From positions 1 to 64,000 of the forward strand of contig JANXCE010000007.1 in assembly GCA_025059715.1 (NCBI GenBank): 64,000 nucleotides of DNA, read 5' to 3'. Below are positions 27,404 to 36,496 of the stretch, in pieces. Position 1 is the first letter of the stretch; each line of letters begins with the position of its first letter. The stretch is from Caldimicrobium sp. (GTDB lineage Bacteria; Desulfobacterota; Thermodesulfobacteria; Thermodesulfobacteriales; Thermodesulfobacteriaceae). Made by a program: the position numbers and the translations under genes. Below the pieces are notes generated by a model, which saw only the letters and a program-made list of their open reading frames with translations, made no database searches and was not told where the DNA came from.

Positions 27404-28429
27404 CTATGAAGATACTTTCAAAACTTTGGCACCTCTAATCTTTCGATCCTTTAAATCTTTAAGAGCTTTTGTAGCTTCCTCAAAGGAATATATCTCAATC
27501 TCTGGCCTTAACTGCATTTTCTCCGCAAGCTTCAAAAACTCCTCAATATCCTGCTTAGTAATATTAGCTACAGTTTTTATTTCCTTTTCTAGCCATAAAT
27601 CCCTCTCATAAGCGAGTTCAAGAAGGAAATTCCTGTCTTTATCTTCCTTTCTAATAGCGTTTATAATCAGTTTTCCCCCTGGTTGTAAGTATCTTAACAT
27701 GTAAAAGGGAGGTTTCCAAACAGGGGTAGTATCAATTAGAGCCTGAAGTGGAGTAGGAGGTGGGTCTCCAATATCTCCTGCAAAATCTGCTCCAAGGGCT
27801 AAGGCTAATTCTCTCTCTTGGGGATTTCGAGCAAAGACATAAACTGGAGAGTGAGGATAAAGATATTTAGCTACCTGAAGAACTAAATGATTAGAAGCCC
27901 CAAAACCAATGAGACCAAGGGGCTCCCCGTCTGTAAGGTGAGTTAATTTTAGTGCTCGATAACCGATACTTCCCGCACAAAAGAGAGGGGCTAAAAACTC
28001 ATAAGTAGCATAAGTAGGTAATTTGAAGGCATAGGCCTCCTTGATTTTAAAATACTCTCCATAACCGCCATGAACATCTTTGCCTGTCCCTTTAAATTCA
28101 GGACACAGATTTTCAAACCCTCTCTGACAAAAACTACAACTTCCACAGGAAGACCAAATCCAACCTGCCCCTACATAATCTCCTACCTTAAACCTTGAGA
28201 CCCTCTCTCCAAGAGCAACTATTTTTCCCACAATTTGATGCCCAGGAACTATAGGTAAAAAGGTAGGCTGTGCTCTACCTTCCAGTTCATCAAGTTCCGT
28301 ATGACAAACTCCACAGGCTAAAACTTGAATTAGAATCTCATCTTCATGTATAAATGGCTCAGGCATCTCCCTTAAAACAAGATTTTTCCCATCAAAGGGA
28401 CCAATCTTTTCTATAACCCAGGCTCTCAT
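27404..28429 (-). CDS. Zinc-dependent alcohol dehydrogenase
   Basis: A 341-aa medium-chain dehydrogenase. The catalytic zinc site is formed by ACGVCHTELD and the histidine of PGHQIVG; the structural zinc site CGSCSFCQRGFENLC has all four cysteines. The Rossmann region GLIGFGASNHLVLQ binds NAD(P). It leads the operon with the acyl-CoA dehydrogenase and Etf genes, which suggests linked oxidation of an alcohol or aldehyde and its acid. I use ATG 28429 (MRAWVIEK), matching family N-termini; an ATG at 28450 adds seven residues. Confidence 0.85.
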   Translation of the reverse strand: MRAWVIEKIGPFDGKNLVLREMPEPFIHEDEILIQVLACGVCHTELDELEGRAQPTFLPIVPGHQIVGKIVALGERVSRFKVGDYVGAGWIWSSCGSCSFCQRGFENLCPEFKGTGKDVHGGYGEYFKIKEAYAFKLPTYATYEFLAPLFCAGSIGYRALKLTHLTDGEPLGLIGFGASNHLVLQVAKYLYPHSPVYVFARNPQERELALALGADFAGDIGDPPPTPLQALIDTTPVWKPPFYMLRYLQPGGKLIINAIRKEDKDRNFLLELAYERDLWLEKEIKTVANITKQDIEEFLKLAEKMQLRPEIEIYSFEEATKALKDLKDRKIRGAKVLKVSS

Positions 28430-28450
28430 ATTACTTATCCATTTTAACAT

Positions 28451-29104
28451 AAAGCCCTGATTTATCTATCATTCGTATAAGACCACATAATTGGAAACCG
28501 AGTAGAATTTTAGGATAATTTTCACTGTACCACCTCGAGGGCAATTCAATACTAAATCTGTAATTTTTCTGAACATCCCCCTTCTTCTGGACAAATTTTT
28601 ATGTATTACTGAACATATTCTCAACAAGCAGGGCAAAAACAAAGGCCTCTACCCTCGAGCCTCTCAAAAGATTAGAGACTCTTGAAGCCAATCAAAACTG
28701 AAAGAGTTACCAGCATACAGGGTCCCTTAAATACAAACTTTGATGGATCACTCCACTATCGCAAACGAAGTCAACCCGCCAAAAAATCTCTCTTCCTAGA
28801 AGCTTTAGCTCTGAATTATTTAGTTGAAAAAGGCTCTATCTCTTCATAAGATCAGAACACAGAGACATGAGAAGATGACTCTTTTACTAAGAGGTTGAGG
28901 GCTGCAGAGTGAAATCACAAAAGGTTGTGAAATCACAAAAAGTTATTAAAGCTATTGGAGAATAACTTGGTGCTTCAGCTATTTTCCTCCTATTTAATGT
29001 GCAAAAAAGGAAAACAATCCAAGTTCCAACAAAAAGGGAGACATAAAAAAAATAAAAAATGCCTAAGTTAAAGGTCTTTTTAGAAGAAAATATAGTGTAA
29101 AAAT
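28451..29104. other. Non-coding, degenerate sequence left of IS copy B
   Basis: No intact gene. Around 28506-28545 the pattern ATTTTAG ... GAGGGCAATTC resembles, in inverted orientation, the right end of the IS at 29870-29893 (revcomp ATTTTAGACTGAGGGGAATTC), so this may be the decayed left end of the element. Near 28736-28848 one frame reads like a remnant coding stretch (SLHYRKRSQPAKKSLF). At 28910-28947 a 17-nt unit TGAAATCACAAAA plus GGTTG or AGTTA occurs twice in tandem. Nothing functional can be assigned. Confidence 0.4.
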
Positions 29105-29893
29105 TGAAAATCAATTGTTTAGCTTCTCACTAACCCCTTCTCCCATCAAAGACTTAAAAATACTACAAAGACTTAAAGCAGTCAAAGATGTATACCAGAG
29201 AAAAGAACTTGCCTTTAGACTAAAGGGCATCAAATTTCATTACTCCTTAGGCATAAAAACCACAGTTGACCAAAGAGGAAAATGTTTTAGAGCAGTGGCG
29301 AAAGAAAGTAATTAGGTTTATACTGAATTATAGGAGAGACCGTCCTCACACAGGCAAGGAGAAGCTTAAGCCCCTGGTGGATAGATTTTGCAGAAAGAGG
29401 TGTATAAAGTAAGGGGGTAAGTTTGAAGAGAGGTAGTAAAGAGGCCTCAGTTATAATGGGAAGAGTGGAGGGGTTTCGAGAGGAAGAGGAGGAGGCGAAA
29501 GGGTGTGGCTGGTAGATTTATTCACGCCTGTAGGTTAAGTCGTTTATCAAGCAAGAGTGGGAGGGATTTTTGGAAGTAATTTTAAGGCGAAAGCTTCTTT
29601 TGAGATAGGAGAAGTACAGACTGATAATGGGAGTGAGTTTTTGGGGGGATTTGCGTATCCTCGGAATCCCAGAGGGAATGGGTATGTAGAGGGGGGGTTA
29701 ACTGGACATTGGAGGAGGAGTTTATTGGGTATAAGTAGTGGATGTTGAAGGATGATTTGGAGGAGTTTAACAGGGAGCTTATGAGGTATTTGATATGGTA
29801 TAATATGGAGAGGGTGCATAGTGGTCTTGGGAATGTATCGCCTTTAGAGTGGATTTGTTATAAATTTTACGAGAATTCCCCCTCAGTCTAAAA
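29105..29893 (+). mobile_element. Decayed insertion sequence, copy B (DDE transposase pseudogene)
   Basis: A broken transposase of the integrase-core (rve, IS3/IS481-like) type. From 29617 on, the frame reads VQTDNGSEFLGGF (the second D and surrounding NGSEF of the DDE motif), then YPRNPRGNGYVEG, and after a frameshift YNMERVHSGLGNVSPLEW with the C-terminal signature. Stops and frameshifts interrupt all frames. It shares two blocks with 120-603 at the other end of the window. The right end is CCCCTCAGTCTAAAAT; a possible left end lies near 28506. It is not expected to move. Confidence 0.65.
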
Positions 29894-29953
29894 TCATATG
29901 GACTCATGCATCTCCCCCTTGACAAAGGGATTTTTAGACTAAAATTAAAGACA

Positions 29954-31219
29954 ATGAAGATCATCACAAGTCTGGTTCTTTTTTTATTCATCCTTTTTTT
30001 TACTTTTAGCTCCTCTTTTATAGAGGTTAATAGTTTCCCTCTTAAACTTATTTCTGAAGAGAGGGAAATTGAACTTGGCAAGCTCTATCTACCTGCATCC
30101 ATTGATGAGTTTGAAGGGATATATCCGGAAGAAGAACTCCAGACATACTTGAACAATTTAGGTAAGAGGCTTGCTCAAAGGGCCCAGCGTAAAATGGATT
30201 ATCAATTTTATTTAGTTAATTCAAACATTGTTAATGCCTTTGCTTTACCAGGTGGACCAGTAATAATTACTCGAGGAATCTTTCTAATTTTAGAGGACGA
30301 AGATGAACTTGCTGGAATATTAAGCCATGAAATAGGCCACATTGAAAAAAGGCATCATGCACGATTTGTTGAAAAACAGTTAGCGCTCAATCTCCTGCTT
30401 CAGATTGGTTCTTTTTTACTTCCTCAAAATCTTACTGGTGAAATTCTTTTCCAACTAAGTAAAATATCTGCCGGACTTATTAGTCTAAAGTTCAGTCGAG
30501 ATCAAGAGAAGGAGGCAGACGAAGTAGCTTTCTCTATTCTTATAGGATCTAACTATTCACCTGAGGGGATGTTGAAGGTCTTTGAAAAACTTAAGAAATT
30601 GGAAAAAAGCAGACCTCCTGAATGGTTATCCACACACCCTTTACCAGAGAGTCGTATTAAAAGCTGGCAAGAAAAAATAGCTCAACATAAAGTTCATGGT
30701 AGTTACCTAAAAAGCACTTCAAAATTTGAAGAAATGAAAAAAATGCTTCTTCAGAGCAAACCCTCCTTTGAGGAATACGAAAAGGGAAAAAAAGCCTTTA
30801 AGGAGAGAGATTTTGAAAGAGCTGAAAAACACTTTGAAAGAGCCTTAGAACTCTATCCCAAAAATGTGCCTGCTCTAATTTATTTAGCTCGCCTTAATCT
30901 GAAAGAGAAAAATTACCCAGCTGCTCGAGATTTTGCCTTTAGAGCCCTCAAGCTTAATCCCGAGCTCTTCTCCGCCCACTATCTCTGTGGTCTCTCAGAA
31001 TTTGGTTTACAAAACTGGGAAAGAAGCTTAGCCTATTTTGAAAAAGCCAAAAAACTTGTCCCCTTTGATGGCTCGACCTATTACTATGCAGGCAGAAATT
31101 TGGAAAATTTAGGAAGACTAACAAGTGCTCGAGACAACTATCAAAGAGCGTTAGAAATAGGTCCCAAGGATGCCCCCTGGTACGAAGACTGCTTTAAAAG
31201 ATATAATCGGTTAAGGTAA
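29954..31219 (+). CDS. M48 family metalloprotease with TPR domain (BepA-like)
   Basis: A 421-aa exported zinc protease. Residues 1-25 form a signal peptide. The M48 domain has the zinc motif HEIGH (in LSHEIGHIEKRHHARF, about residue 133) and the third ligand glutamate in QEKEADEVAF. From about residue 270 a TPR array follows (FERAEKHFERALELYPKN and two to three more units). This domain order is that of BepA/YfgC, which degrades or assists stalled outer-membrane proteins such as LptD. I start at ATG 29954 because translation from upstream ATG 29906 would prefix a non-signal sequence made of IS flank. Confidence 0.88.
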   Translation: MKIITSLVLFLFILFFTFSSSFIEVNSFPLKLISEEREIELGKLYLPASIDEFEGIYPEEELQTYLNNLGKRLAQRAQRKMDYQFYLVNSNIVNAFALPGGPVIITRGIFLILEDEDELAGILSHEIGHIEKRHHARFVEKQLALNLLLQIGSFLLPQNLTGEILFQLSKISAGLISLKFSRDQEKEADEVAFSILIGSNYSPEGMLKVFEKLKKLEKSRPPEWLSTHPLPESRIKSWQEKIAQHKVHGSYLKSTSKFEEMKKMLLQSKPSFEEYEKGKKAFKERDFERAEKHFERALELYPKNVPALIYLARLNLKEKNYPAARDFAFRALKLNPELFSAHYLCGLSEFGLQNWERSLAYFEKAKKLVPFDGSTYYYAGRNLENLGRLTSARDNYQRALEIGPKDAPWYEDCFKRYNRLR

Positions 31220-31241
31220 TCCATCCATCACGGGGATACTC

Positions 31242-32114
31242 ATGCCACTTTTATGGTATCACTTTCCTGTTTCCAATGTAGAAACCTATCTGTTCTTTCC
31301 GCCGTTGTTTACCTTTGTTCTTTCTTTTTTTTGTGCAACCGCTGGCATCAGTGGGGCTTTCTTACTCCTTCCATTCCAGGTTAGTATCTTGGGCTACACT
31401 GCTCCTTCTGTAACCGCTACCAATCATCTATTTAATGTTATTGCTATTCCCAGCGGTGTCTACCGATACTGGAGAGAAAAACGTCTATATTATCCCCTCA
31501 CTCTTTTGATAACTCTTGGCACCTTACCTGGGGTCATAATTGGATATTTTCTGAGAATTTCACTATTTGAAGACTTAGAGAATTTTAAACTGCTTGTGGG
31601 TGTAGTGCTTTTGATAATAGGGATAAAACTATTTTTTGATATACTCTTTCCAAAGAAACAGGTGAGCTTTACTCCAGAACCTATCAAAACGCTAAGATTT
31701 AACATATGGTATTTGAAATTTGAATATAGTAAACAAATCTACACCTTGAAAAATATCCCCTTGACACTTACTTCATTAATAGTAGGTATTATTGGTGGTG
31801 TTTATGGTATAGGAGGCGGTGCCCTTATGGCGCCTATTCTCCTTGCTTTCTTTAAAATTCCACCTTATGTTTTTGCCGGCGCAACTCTCTTTGGAACCTT
31901 TCTAACTTCTGTTCTCGGAGTAATCATCTTCATCTTGGGTGGTATTGGACCTGATTTTCTCTTAGGAACACTCTTGGGTATTGGAGGCTTATTTGGAATT
32001 TACCTTGGGGCTAAATTTCAAAAAAAGTTACCTCAAAGATTTATAGGTTTCCTTTTAACCCTTGTGTTGCTTTTTATCAGTTATAGGTATATCCTTGCTT
32101 TTTTCCAAAATTAG
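31242..32114 (+). CDS. TauE/SafE (TSUP) family membrane permease
   Basis: A 290-aa inner-membrane protein with about eight hydrophobic segments in two homologous halves: GISGAFLLLPFQVS in the first and GGVYGIGGGALMAPILL in the second, the duplicated signature of the family. TSUP members export sulfite, sulfoacetate or related organosulfur anions, or import them. In a dsr-containing organism with a periplasmic sulfite dehydrogenase a sulfite exporter makes sense, but the substrate is inferred. It lies 22 bp after the M48 protease gene and converges with the siroheme decarboxylase gene. Confidence 0.82.
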   Translation: MPLLWYHFPVSNVETYLFFPPLFTFVLSFFCATAGISGAFLLLPFQVSILGYTAPSVTATNHLFNVIAIPSGVYRYWREKRLYYPLTLLITLGTLPGVIIGYFLRISLFEDLENFKLLVGVVLLIIGIKLFFDILFPKKQVSFTPEPIKTLRFNIWYLKFEYSKQIYTLKNIPLTLTSLIVGIIGGVYGIGGGALMAPILLAFFKIPPYVFAGATLFGTFLTSVLGVIIFILGGIGPDFLLGTLLGIGGLFGIYLGAKFQKKLPQRFIGFLLTLVLLFISYRYILAFFQN

Positions 32115-32128
32115 CGGTAGATCCAAGA

Positions 32129-33115
32129 TTAATGATAGAAAAGTCTTAAACGAACTTTTTTATACTCTTTGAGAGTTTCTAAAGCAAGGTAATTTTTTAA
32201 ACCCAACTTATTAGCCAATTCTCCTATTATAGCATAGCCTTCGCCTTTAAAATGACACATTGTATAGAGATTGAAAGGCCAATGGAGATAGTCTTGTCGG
32301 CGATAGCAGTGTGTTACAAAGGGTTTAGAGGCTAAATAATGGCCAATCTCTTCAAGTCTATCCTCTGGAATATGCCAGGCAATCATGATATTTTGCGTAA
32401 AACCTAATTTTTGATGTTTAAAAAGGGCTCCAAATCTTCTCAAGGCCCCTCTTCCTTTCATCTCCTTTAGCCAGAGTAAAATTTCCTCTTCTGGTATTTC
32501 AAGGGTTTCTGCTATTTGCTCAAAGGGTCTACTCGTGAGAGGGAGAGGCTCTTGAAGTGCTTTCACCAGGGCTTTATCTCTCTCAGTGATATCAAAAGAT
32601 ATAGTCTCCTTCATCTCAGGAAGTATATCTTCTGCATTTAGATCACCGTTTTCTTTGAAAACGGTTGAAATTTTAAAAACCTTTAGAATTGGGAGATATA
32701 AATAATCCTGGGCTCCACTTTCCTTATATAAAAATTCTACCTCTTTTAGAAGATCTCTCTCAGGAGGCACAACCAGAGTAAACCATAAGTTATAGGAATG
32801 ATTTCGAAGATAATTATGACTGACACCAGGATGGGCATTTATAATGTCACTGGCTCTTTTTAAATATCTTTCTTCTACTTTAAAGGCAAAAAGAGAAGAA
32901 TTATGTCTAAAGGCCTTAGGCTCAAAAATTGCAGATATCTGTCTAAGTTTTCCCTCTTTCTGCCACTCCTTTAAGATTTCTATAAGGTAATCTTCCTCAA
33001 CCTGAAATCTTTTTGCCAAAACCTCAAAGGGCCTTGGATGAAGAGGGAAATCCCTTTGAAGGATCTCGCAAAGCTCTCTCTGTTGAGCAAGTGAAAAAGG
33101 TTCCCTAAGAGCCAT
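32129..33115 (-). CDS. Fused siroheme decarboxylase (AhbA-AhbB type)
   Basis: A 328-aa protein made of two Lrp/AsnC-like halves. Half one (about 1-160) has PLHPRPFEVLAKRF, LRQISAIFEPKAF and HNYLRNHSYNLWFTLVVP. Half two (about 178-328) has PLTSRPFEQIAETL, LRRFGALFKHQKLG and HCYRRQDYLHWPFNLYTMCH. These are the AhbA/AhbB (NirDLGH family) motifs, whose heterodimer converts siroheme to 12,18-didecarboxysiroheme in the alternative heme pathway of sulfate reducers and archaea. Normally two genes, they are one chain here. It overlaps rpoD by 11 bp on the same strand and probably shares its transcript. Confidence 0.85.
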   Translation of the reverse strand: MALREPFSLAQQRELCEILQRDFPLHPRPFEVLAKRFQVEEDYLIEILKEWQKEGKLRQISAIFEPKAFRHNSSLFAFKVEERYLKRASDIINAHPGVSHNYLRNHSYNLWFTLVVPPERDLLKEVEFLYKESGAQDYLYLPILKVFKISTVFKENGDLNAEDILPEMKETISFDITERDKALVKALQEPLPLTSRPFEQIAETLEIPEEEILLWLKEMKGRGALRRFGALFKHQKLGFTQNIMIAWHIPEDRLEEIGHYLASKPFVTHCYRRQDYLHWPFNLYTMCHFKGEGYAIIGELANKLGLKNYLALETLKEYKKVRLRLFYH

Positions 33116-34637
33116 AATGGAGAAAACACTTGAGTAATTTAATACGATTGGGATGTTTTAATTTTCTCAAGGCCATACTCTCGATTTGACGAATTCTTTC
33201 CTTTGTAACACCAAATTTATGCCCCACTTCTTCCAAAGTGTAAGCTTGTCTTTCACCTATGCCAAAGCGAAGTCTAATGACTTTTTCCTCTCTGGCTGAT
33301 AAGGTTTTGAAGAGTTCTCTTATCTTCACGGATAAAGCAGAATTAAAGGTAACTTCATCGGGCTTTAAAGTGTTTTGATCCTCTATAAAATCTTTTAAAG
33401 TGGTATCCTCCTCTTCTCCAATAGCAGTTTCTAAAGAAATAGGTTGTTTCATTATTTTAAATATGTAATTTAATCTCTCTATTGATAAGCCAGTTTCCTT
33501 TGAAAGTTCCTCTAAGGTAGGATCTCTTCCATATTCTTGATAGAACTTAGTGGAAATTATTTTACTTATCTTGTATATGGCCTCAATGATATGAACGGGA
33601 ATCCTTATAGTTCTTGTGTTTTCCGCTAAAAATTTAGTAATATTCTGTCTAATCCACCAAGTAGCATAAGTAGAGAACTTAAATCCCTTGCGATAATCAA
33701 ACTTTTCTACTGCCTTTAGCAAGCCGATGTTACCCTCTTGTATTAAGTCAGAAAGTAAAGCTCCCTTGGGTGCATATTTCCTGGCAATAGATAGGATAAG
33801 CCGAAGATTTGCTTTAACAAGCTCTTCCTTCAACTTTTTAATACGATAAAAAGCTAAATTAATCCTCTCAGAGGAACTTATAATTTCCTCTATAGATTTC
33901 CCGAAATAATCAAGACTGGCAAGGATTTCCTGACGAAGTTTTTTTATCTCCTTTAGGAGCTTTTGAGTCTCCTGGGCCTCCTCTACCTCCAAAACCTTTG
34001 TCCTGCACTCCACTTTTATTCCATTGCAAGATAAAAATTTTTCTAAATTTTCAATCTTTTGAGGTGTATTTTGATTTATTTTGGTTATCAGTGTATAAAA
34101 AGTTTGGATTTTCTTATTGGTCTCTAAAATATCACAAGTAAGTTCATCAAGTAATTGTTTAGTAGGACGAACTTCATAAATAGTCCCAAGAAGTCTTTGA
34201 GTTACTTCTCTACGATAAGAATCATGGGGCTCAAGGTCAAGGAGTTCTAAAAGATCAGCTTTAATCTTTGTAAACCAGGCTAATCTCTTCTCTTTTTTGC
34301 GCTCAAATTCCTCATAATCTTTAAAGTAAACATAGTAATTTTTTTCTTTTTCTACCTTTCTTAAAATCTGATAAAATTTCATAATCTGGGTAATGTATTG
34401 AAAAACCTCTTCCAAAATTAGCCTTTCATTTTCCTCTATAGATCTACCGATCCTTATTTCATCCTCCCGAGTCAAAAGTTGATTATTAAAAACCTCGGAT
34501 ATATAGATTCTCAGAGAGTCTTCTGTGCGGGTTTTTTTTATCTCCTCTTCAACAAAATCCTCAACAAAATCCTCATCAAAATCCTCTAAAAAAATTTCTT
34601 CTTCAAAAAGACAATTTCTCTTCTGATGGAGGTTCAT
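33105..34637 (-). CDS. rpoD: RNA polymerase primary sigma factor RpoD
   Basis: A 510-aa sigma-70. Region 1.2 reads DSLRIYISEVFNNQLLTREDE. Region 2 has KANLRLILSIARKYAPKG, LIQEGNIGLLKAVEKFDYRKG and FSTYATWWIRQNITKFL, for -10 recognition and melting. Region 4.2 has EEVGHKFGVTKERIRQIES for -35 binding. Region 1.1 is short and acidic (EDFDEDFVEDFVEEEIKK). It follows dnaG after 15 bp. I chose ATG 34637, placed 5 nt behind AAAGGAGG; a GTG at 34643 overlaps that site. The promoters noted in this window (TTGACT, 16-17 nt, TAAAAT-like) fit a standard sigma-70. Confidence 0.96.
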   Translation of the reverse strand: MNLHQKRNCLFEEEIFLEDFDEDFVEDFVEEEIKKTRTEDSLRIYISEVFNNQLLTREDEIRIGRSIEENERLILEEVFQYITQIMKFYQILRKVEKEKNYYVYFKDYEEFERKKEKRLAWFTKIKADLLELLDLEPHDSYRREVTQRLLGTIYEVRPTKQLLDELTCDILETNKKIQTFYTLITKINQNTPQKIENLEKFLSCNGIKVECRTKVLEVEEAQETQKLLKEIKKLRQEILASLDYFGKSIEEIISSSERINLAFYRIKKLKEELVKANLRLILSIARKYAPKGALLSDLIQEGNIGLLKAVEKFDYRKGFKFSTYATWWIRQNITKFLAENTRTIRIPVHIIEAIYKISKIISTKFYQEYGRDPTLEELSKETGLSIERLNYIFKIMKQPISLETAIGEEEDTTLKDFIEDQNTLKPDEVTFNSALSVKIRELFKTLSAREEKVIRLRFGIGERQAYTLEEVGHKFGVTKERIRQIESMALRKLKHPNRIKLLKCFLHYGS

Positions 34638-34652
34638 GGACACCTCCTTTAG

Positions 34653-36401
34653 TTAAATTTTAAGATTATCACCCAAATTTAAAGCACCCTTAATTTTATG
34701 TAAGGTTATCTCTACCTCAGCTTTCTTGCCTGTCCTCTCAAAGAATTTAATGCTCTCTATTATCCTTTCCAGTTCCTTCTTTCTTCTCTGCCTTAATAGA
34801 AACTCCTTAATTTGATTTTTAACCTCTTCTCTATTCTCAAAGGGAGGTGAAAATAAAAGATCACTTAGTAGTTCTTGAACCCAGTTTTCTGGTATATTTA
34901 AAAGTTCTAACTCACTTTTAGGTTGTATCTCTAATAGTAGTGCTAAAAACCTACTATAAAGCCCTTGAGGATTACTCTCTATAAAATCTCTTAATCCCAC
35001 CTCTTCAAAAAAAGATAAATCTTCAGGGTTATGTAAGAGATACTGAGCTATTACCCTGAGATAGCATTCTTGAGGCTCTTCCTCTTTTCTACAATATTCA
35101 TTAATTTCCAAAGAAATTGGTTTTTCTCTCCTCAGAGCTCGTCTAACCTCAAATTCCGGAATTCCCAAAATAAAAGATAGCTCATTACAAATCCCCTGAA
35201 CTATAAAGGGATCCTCAACTCCCCTGAAGATATCGATTAGCTCGTAAAAGATCTTTGAAGAATTCCCCTTGTATTCTCCCCTTAGGATTTGATAACAAAA
35301 ACGAATTGGTGGTTGAGATAGATGAATAATCTTTTCCTTTAATTCTAAAGAATTTTCCTTGGCAAAACTTCTCCCAAAAGAGTCAGGATCTTCACCTTCG
35401 GGTAAGACAACTACTTTAGGCAAAATATTCTCCTTCGCCAAGAGTTGTATCGCCCTTAAGGTTGCCTTTCTACCTGCTTGATCTCCATCGAAGAAAATAA
35501 AAAAATCCTCCGCCAAGGGTTTCAGTTTCTTAATATGTCTTTCAGTTAGAGCGGTCCCACAGGTTGCTACTACATTTTTAATTCCCTTATCCCACAAGGT
35601 TAAGATATCAAAATATCCCTCAACCAGGTAGAGCGCTTTCTCTTTCTTTATGAAATCCTTGCTTTGAAAAAGCCCAAATAGGCTCTCGCTTTTTTTGAAG
35701 ATCCTTGTCTCTGGAGAATTTAAATATTTGGGTTCAACCTCCCCACTTAAAGCTCTACCGCCAAAGGCTATACATTGTCCTCTTTCGTCAAAAATAGGGA
35801 AAATAATCCTATCTCTAAATAGATCTACGAAAGAACCGTCTTCACTCTCTTTTAATACTCCAGCTTCTACTGCTAACTTAAGATCAATGTTACTTGCTCT
35901 TAAAAATCCTGCTAAGAATCTGCCCTCAGGGGGCGCATAACCAAGATAAAAATCCCTCCAGGTCTCCTCGCTTATACCTCTTTTCTTTAAATAGGCCCTA
36001 GCTTCCTCTCCCGAAGGGTGATTCCAAAGAATATTCTGATAGATCTTTGCTACCTTAAAAAGAAGTTCTATTAATTCTCGCTCTCTTCTCCTTTCTCCAA
36101 GTTCAATCCTTTCAACCCTTAGACCTGCTCTCTCCGCTAATTCTATTAAAGCCTCTTTAAAGTCAAGGTTTTTTAACTTCATATAAAAGGAAATTACATC
36201 CCCTGAAGCTCCACAACCAAAACATTTAAATATTTGTTTCTCTCCACTTACAGTAAAAGAAGGAGTCTTCTCCTGATGAAAGGGACAAAGTCCTACATAG
36301 TTACTGCCAACTTTTTTAAGTTTTACATACTGCGAAATAAAACTTACAATCTCAAAATGATCCTTTATCTCTTCATAGAGGGTTGAACTGGACCTTGTCA
36401 T
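34653..36401 (-). CDS. dnaG: DNA primase DnaG
   Basis: A 582-aa primase. The N-terminal CHC2 zinc finger is CPFHQEKTPSFTV...FKCFGCGASGDVISF (residues about 39-70). The central TOPRIM domain has LVEGYFDILTLW and FFDGDQAGRKA with the metal-binding acidic residues. The C-terminal helicase-binding domain (about 430-582) is divergent. It sits between mutS2 and rpoD, the core of the macromolecular synthesis operon. Confidence 0.96.
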   Translation of the reverse strand: MTRSSSTLYEEIKDHFEIVSFISQYVKLKKVGSNYVGLCPFHQEKTPSFTVSGEKQIFKCFGCGASGDVISFYMKLKNLDFKEALIELAERAGLRVERIELGERRRERELIELLFKVAKIYQNILWNHPSGEEARAYLKKRGISEETWRDFYLGYAPPEGRFLAGFLRASNIDLKLAVEAGVLKESEDGSFVDLFRDRIIFPIFDERGQCIAFGGRALSGEVEPKYLNSPETRIFKKSESLFGLFQSKDFIKKEKALYLVEGYFDILTLWDKGIKNVVATCGTALTERHIKKLKPLAEDFFIFFDGDQAGRKATLRAIQLLAKENILPKVVVLPEGEDPDSFGRSFAKENSLELKEKIIHLSQPPIRFCYQILRGEYKGNSSKIFYELIDIFRGVEDPFIVQGICNELSFILGIPEFEVRRALRREKPISLEINEYCRKEEEPQECYLRVIAQYLLHNPEDLSFFEEVGLRDFIESNPQGLYSRFLALLLEIQPKSELELLNIPENWVQELLSDLLFSPPFENREEVKNQIKEFLLRQRRKKELERIIESIKFFERTGKKAEVEITLHKIKGALNLGDNLKI

Positions 36402-36417
36402 TTGACCTTAACTTTAT

Positions 36418-36445
36418 CTCATAACATAAGAACTTAAAAGGTCAA
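36418..36445 (-). promoter_or_regulatory. Candidate promoter for dnaG-rpoD-siroheme decarboxylase
   Basis: On the minus strand TTGACC (36445-36440) precedes TATGAG (36423-36418) by 16 bases, in the 95-bp space between mutS2 and dnaG. The -10 is weak, so transcription may come mainly from rpsU. Confidence 0.35.
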
Positions 36446-36496
36446 GACTTTGAATCAATTTTTATTTATTTCAAGATTTCTTAAATTTTCAATTTT

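Noticed and set aside
28736-28848. Possible small gene in the IS copy B left region
   Set aside because: Frame reads protein-like for about 35 residues but has no start and is flanked by degenerate IS sequence; treated as relic.
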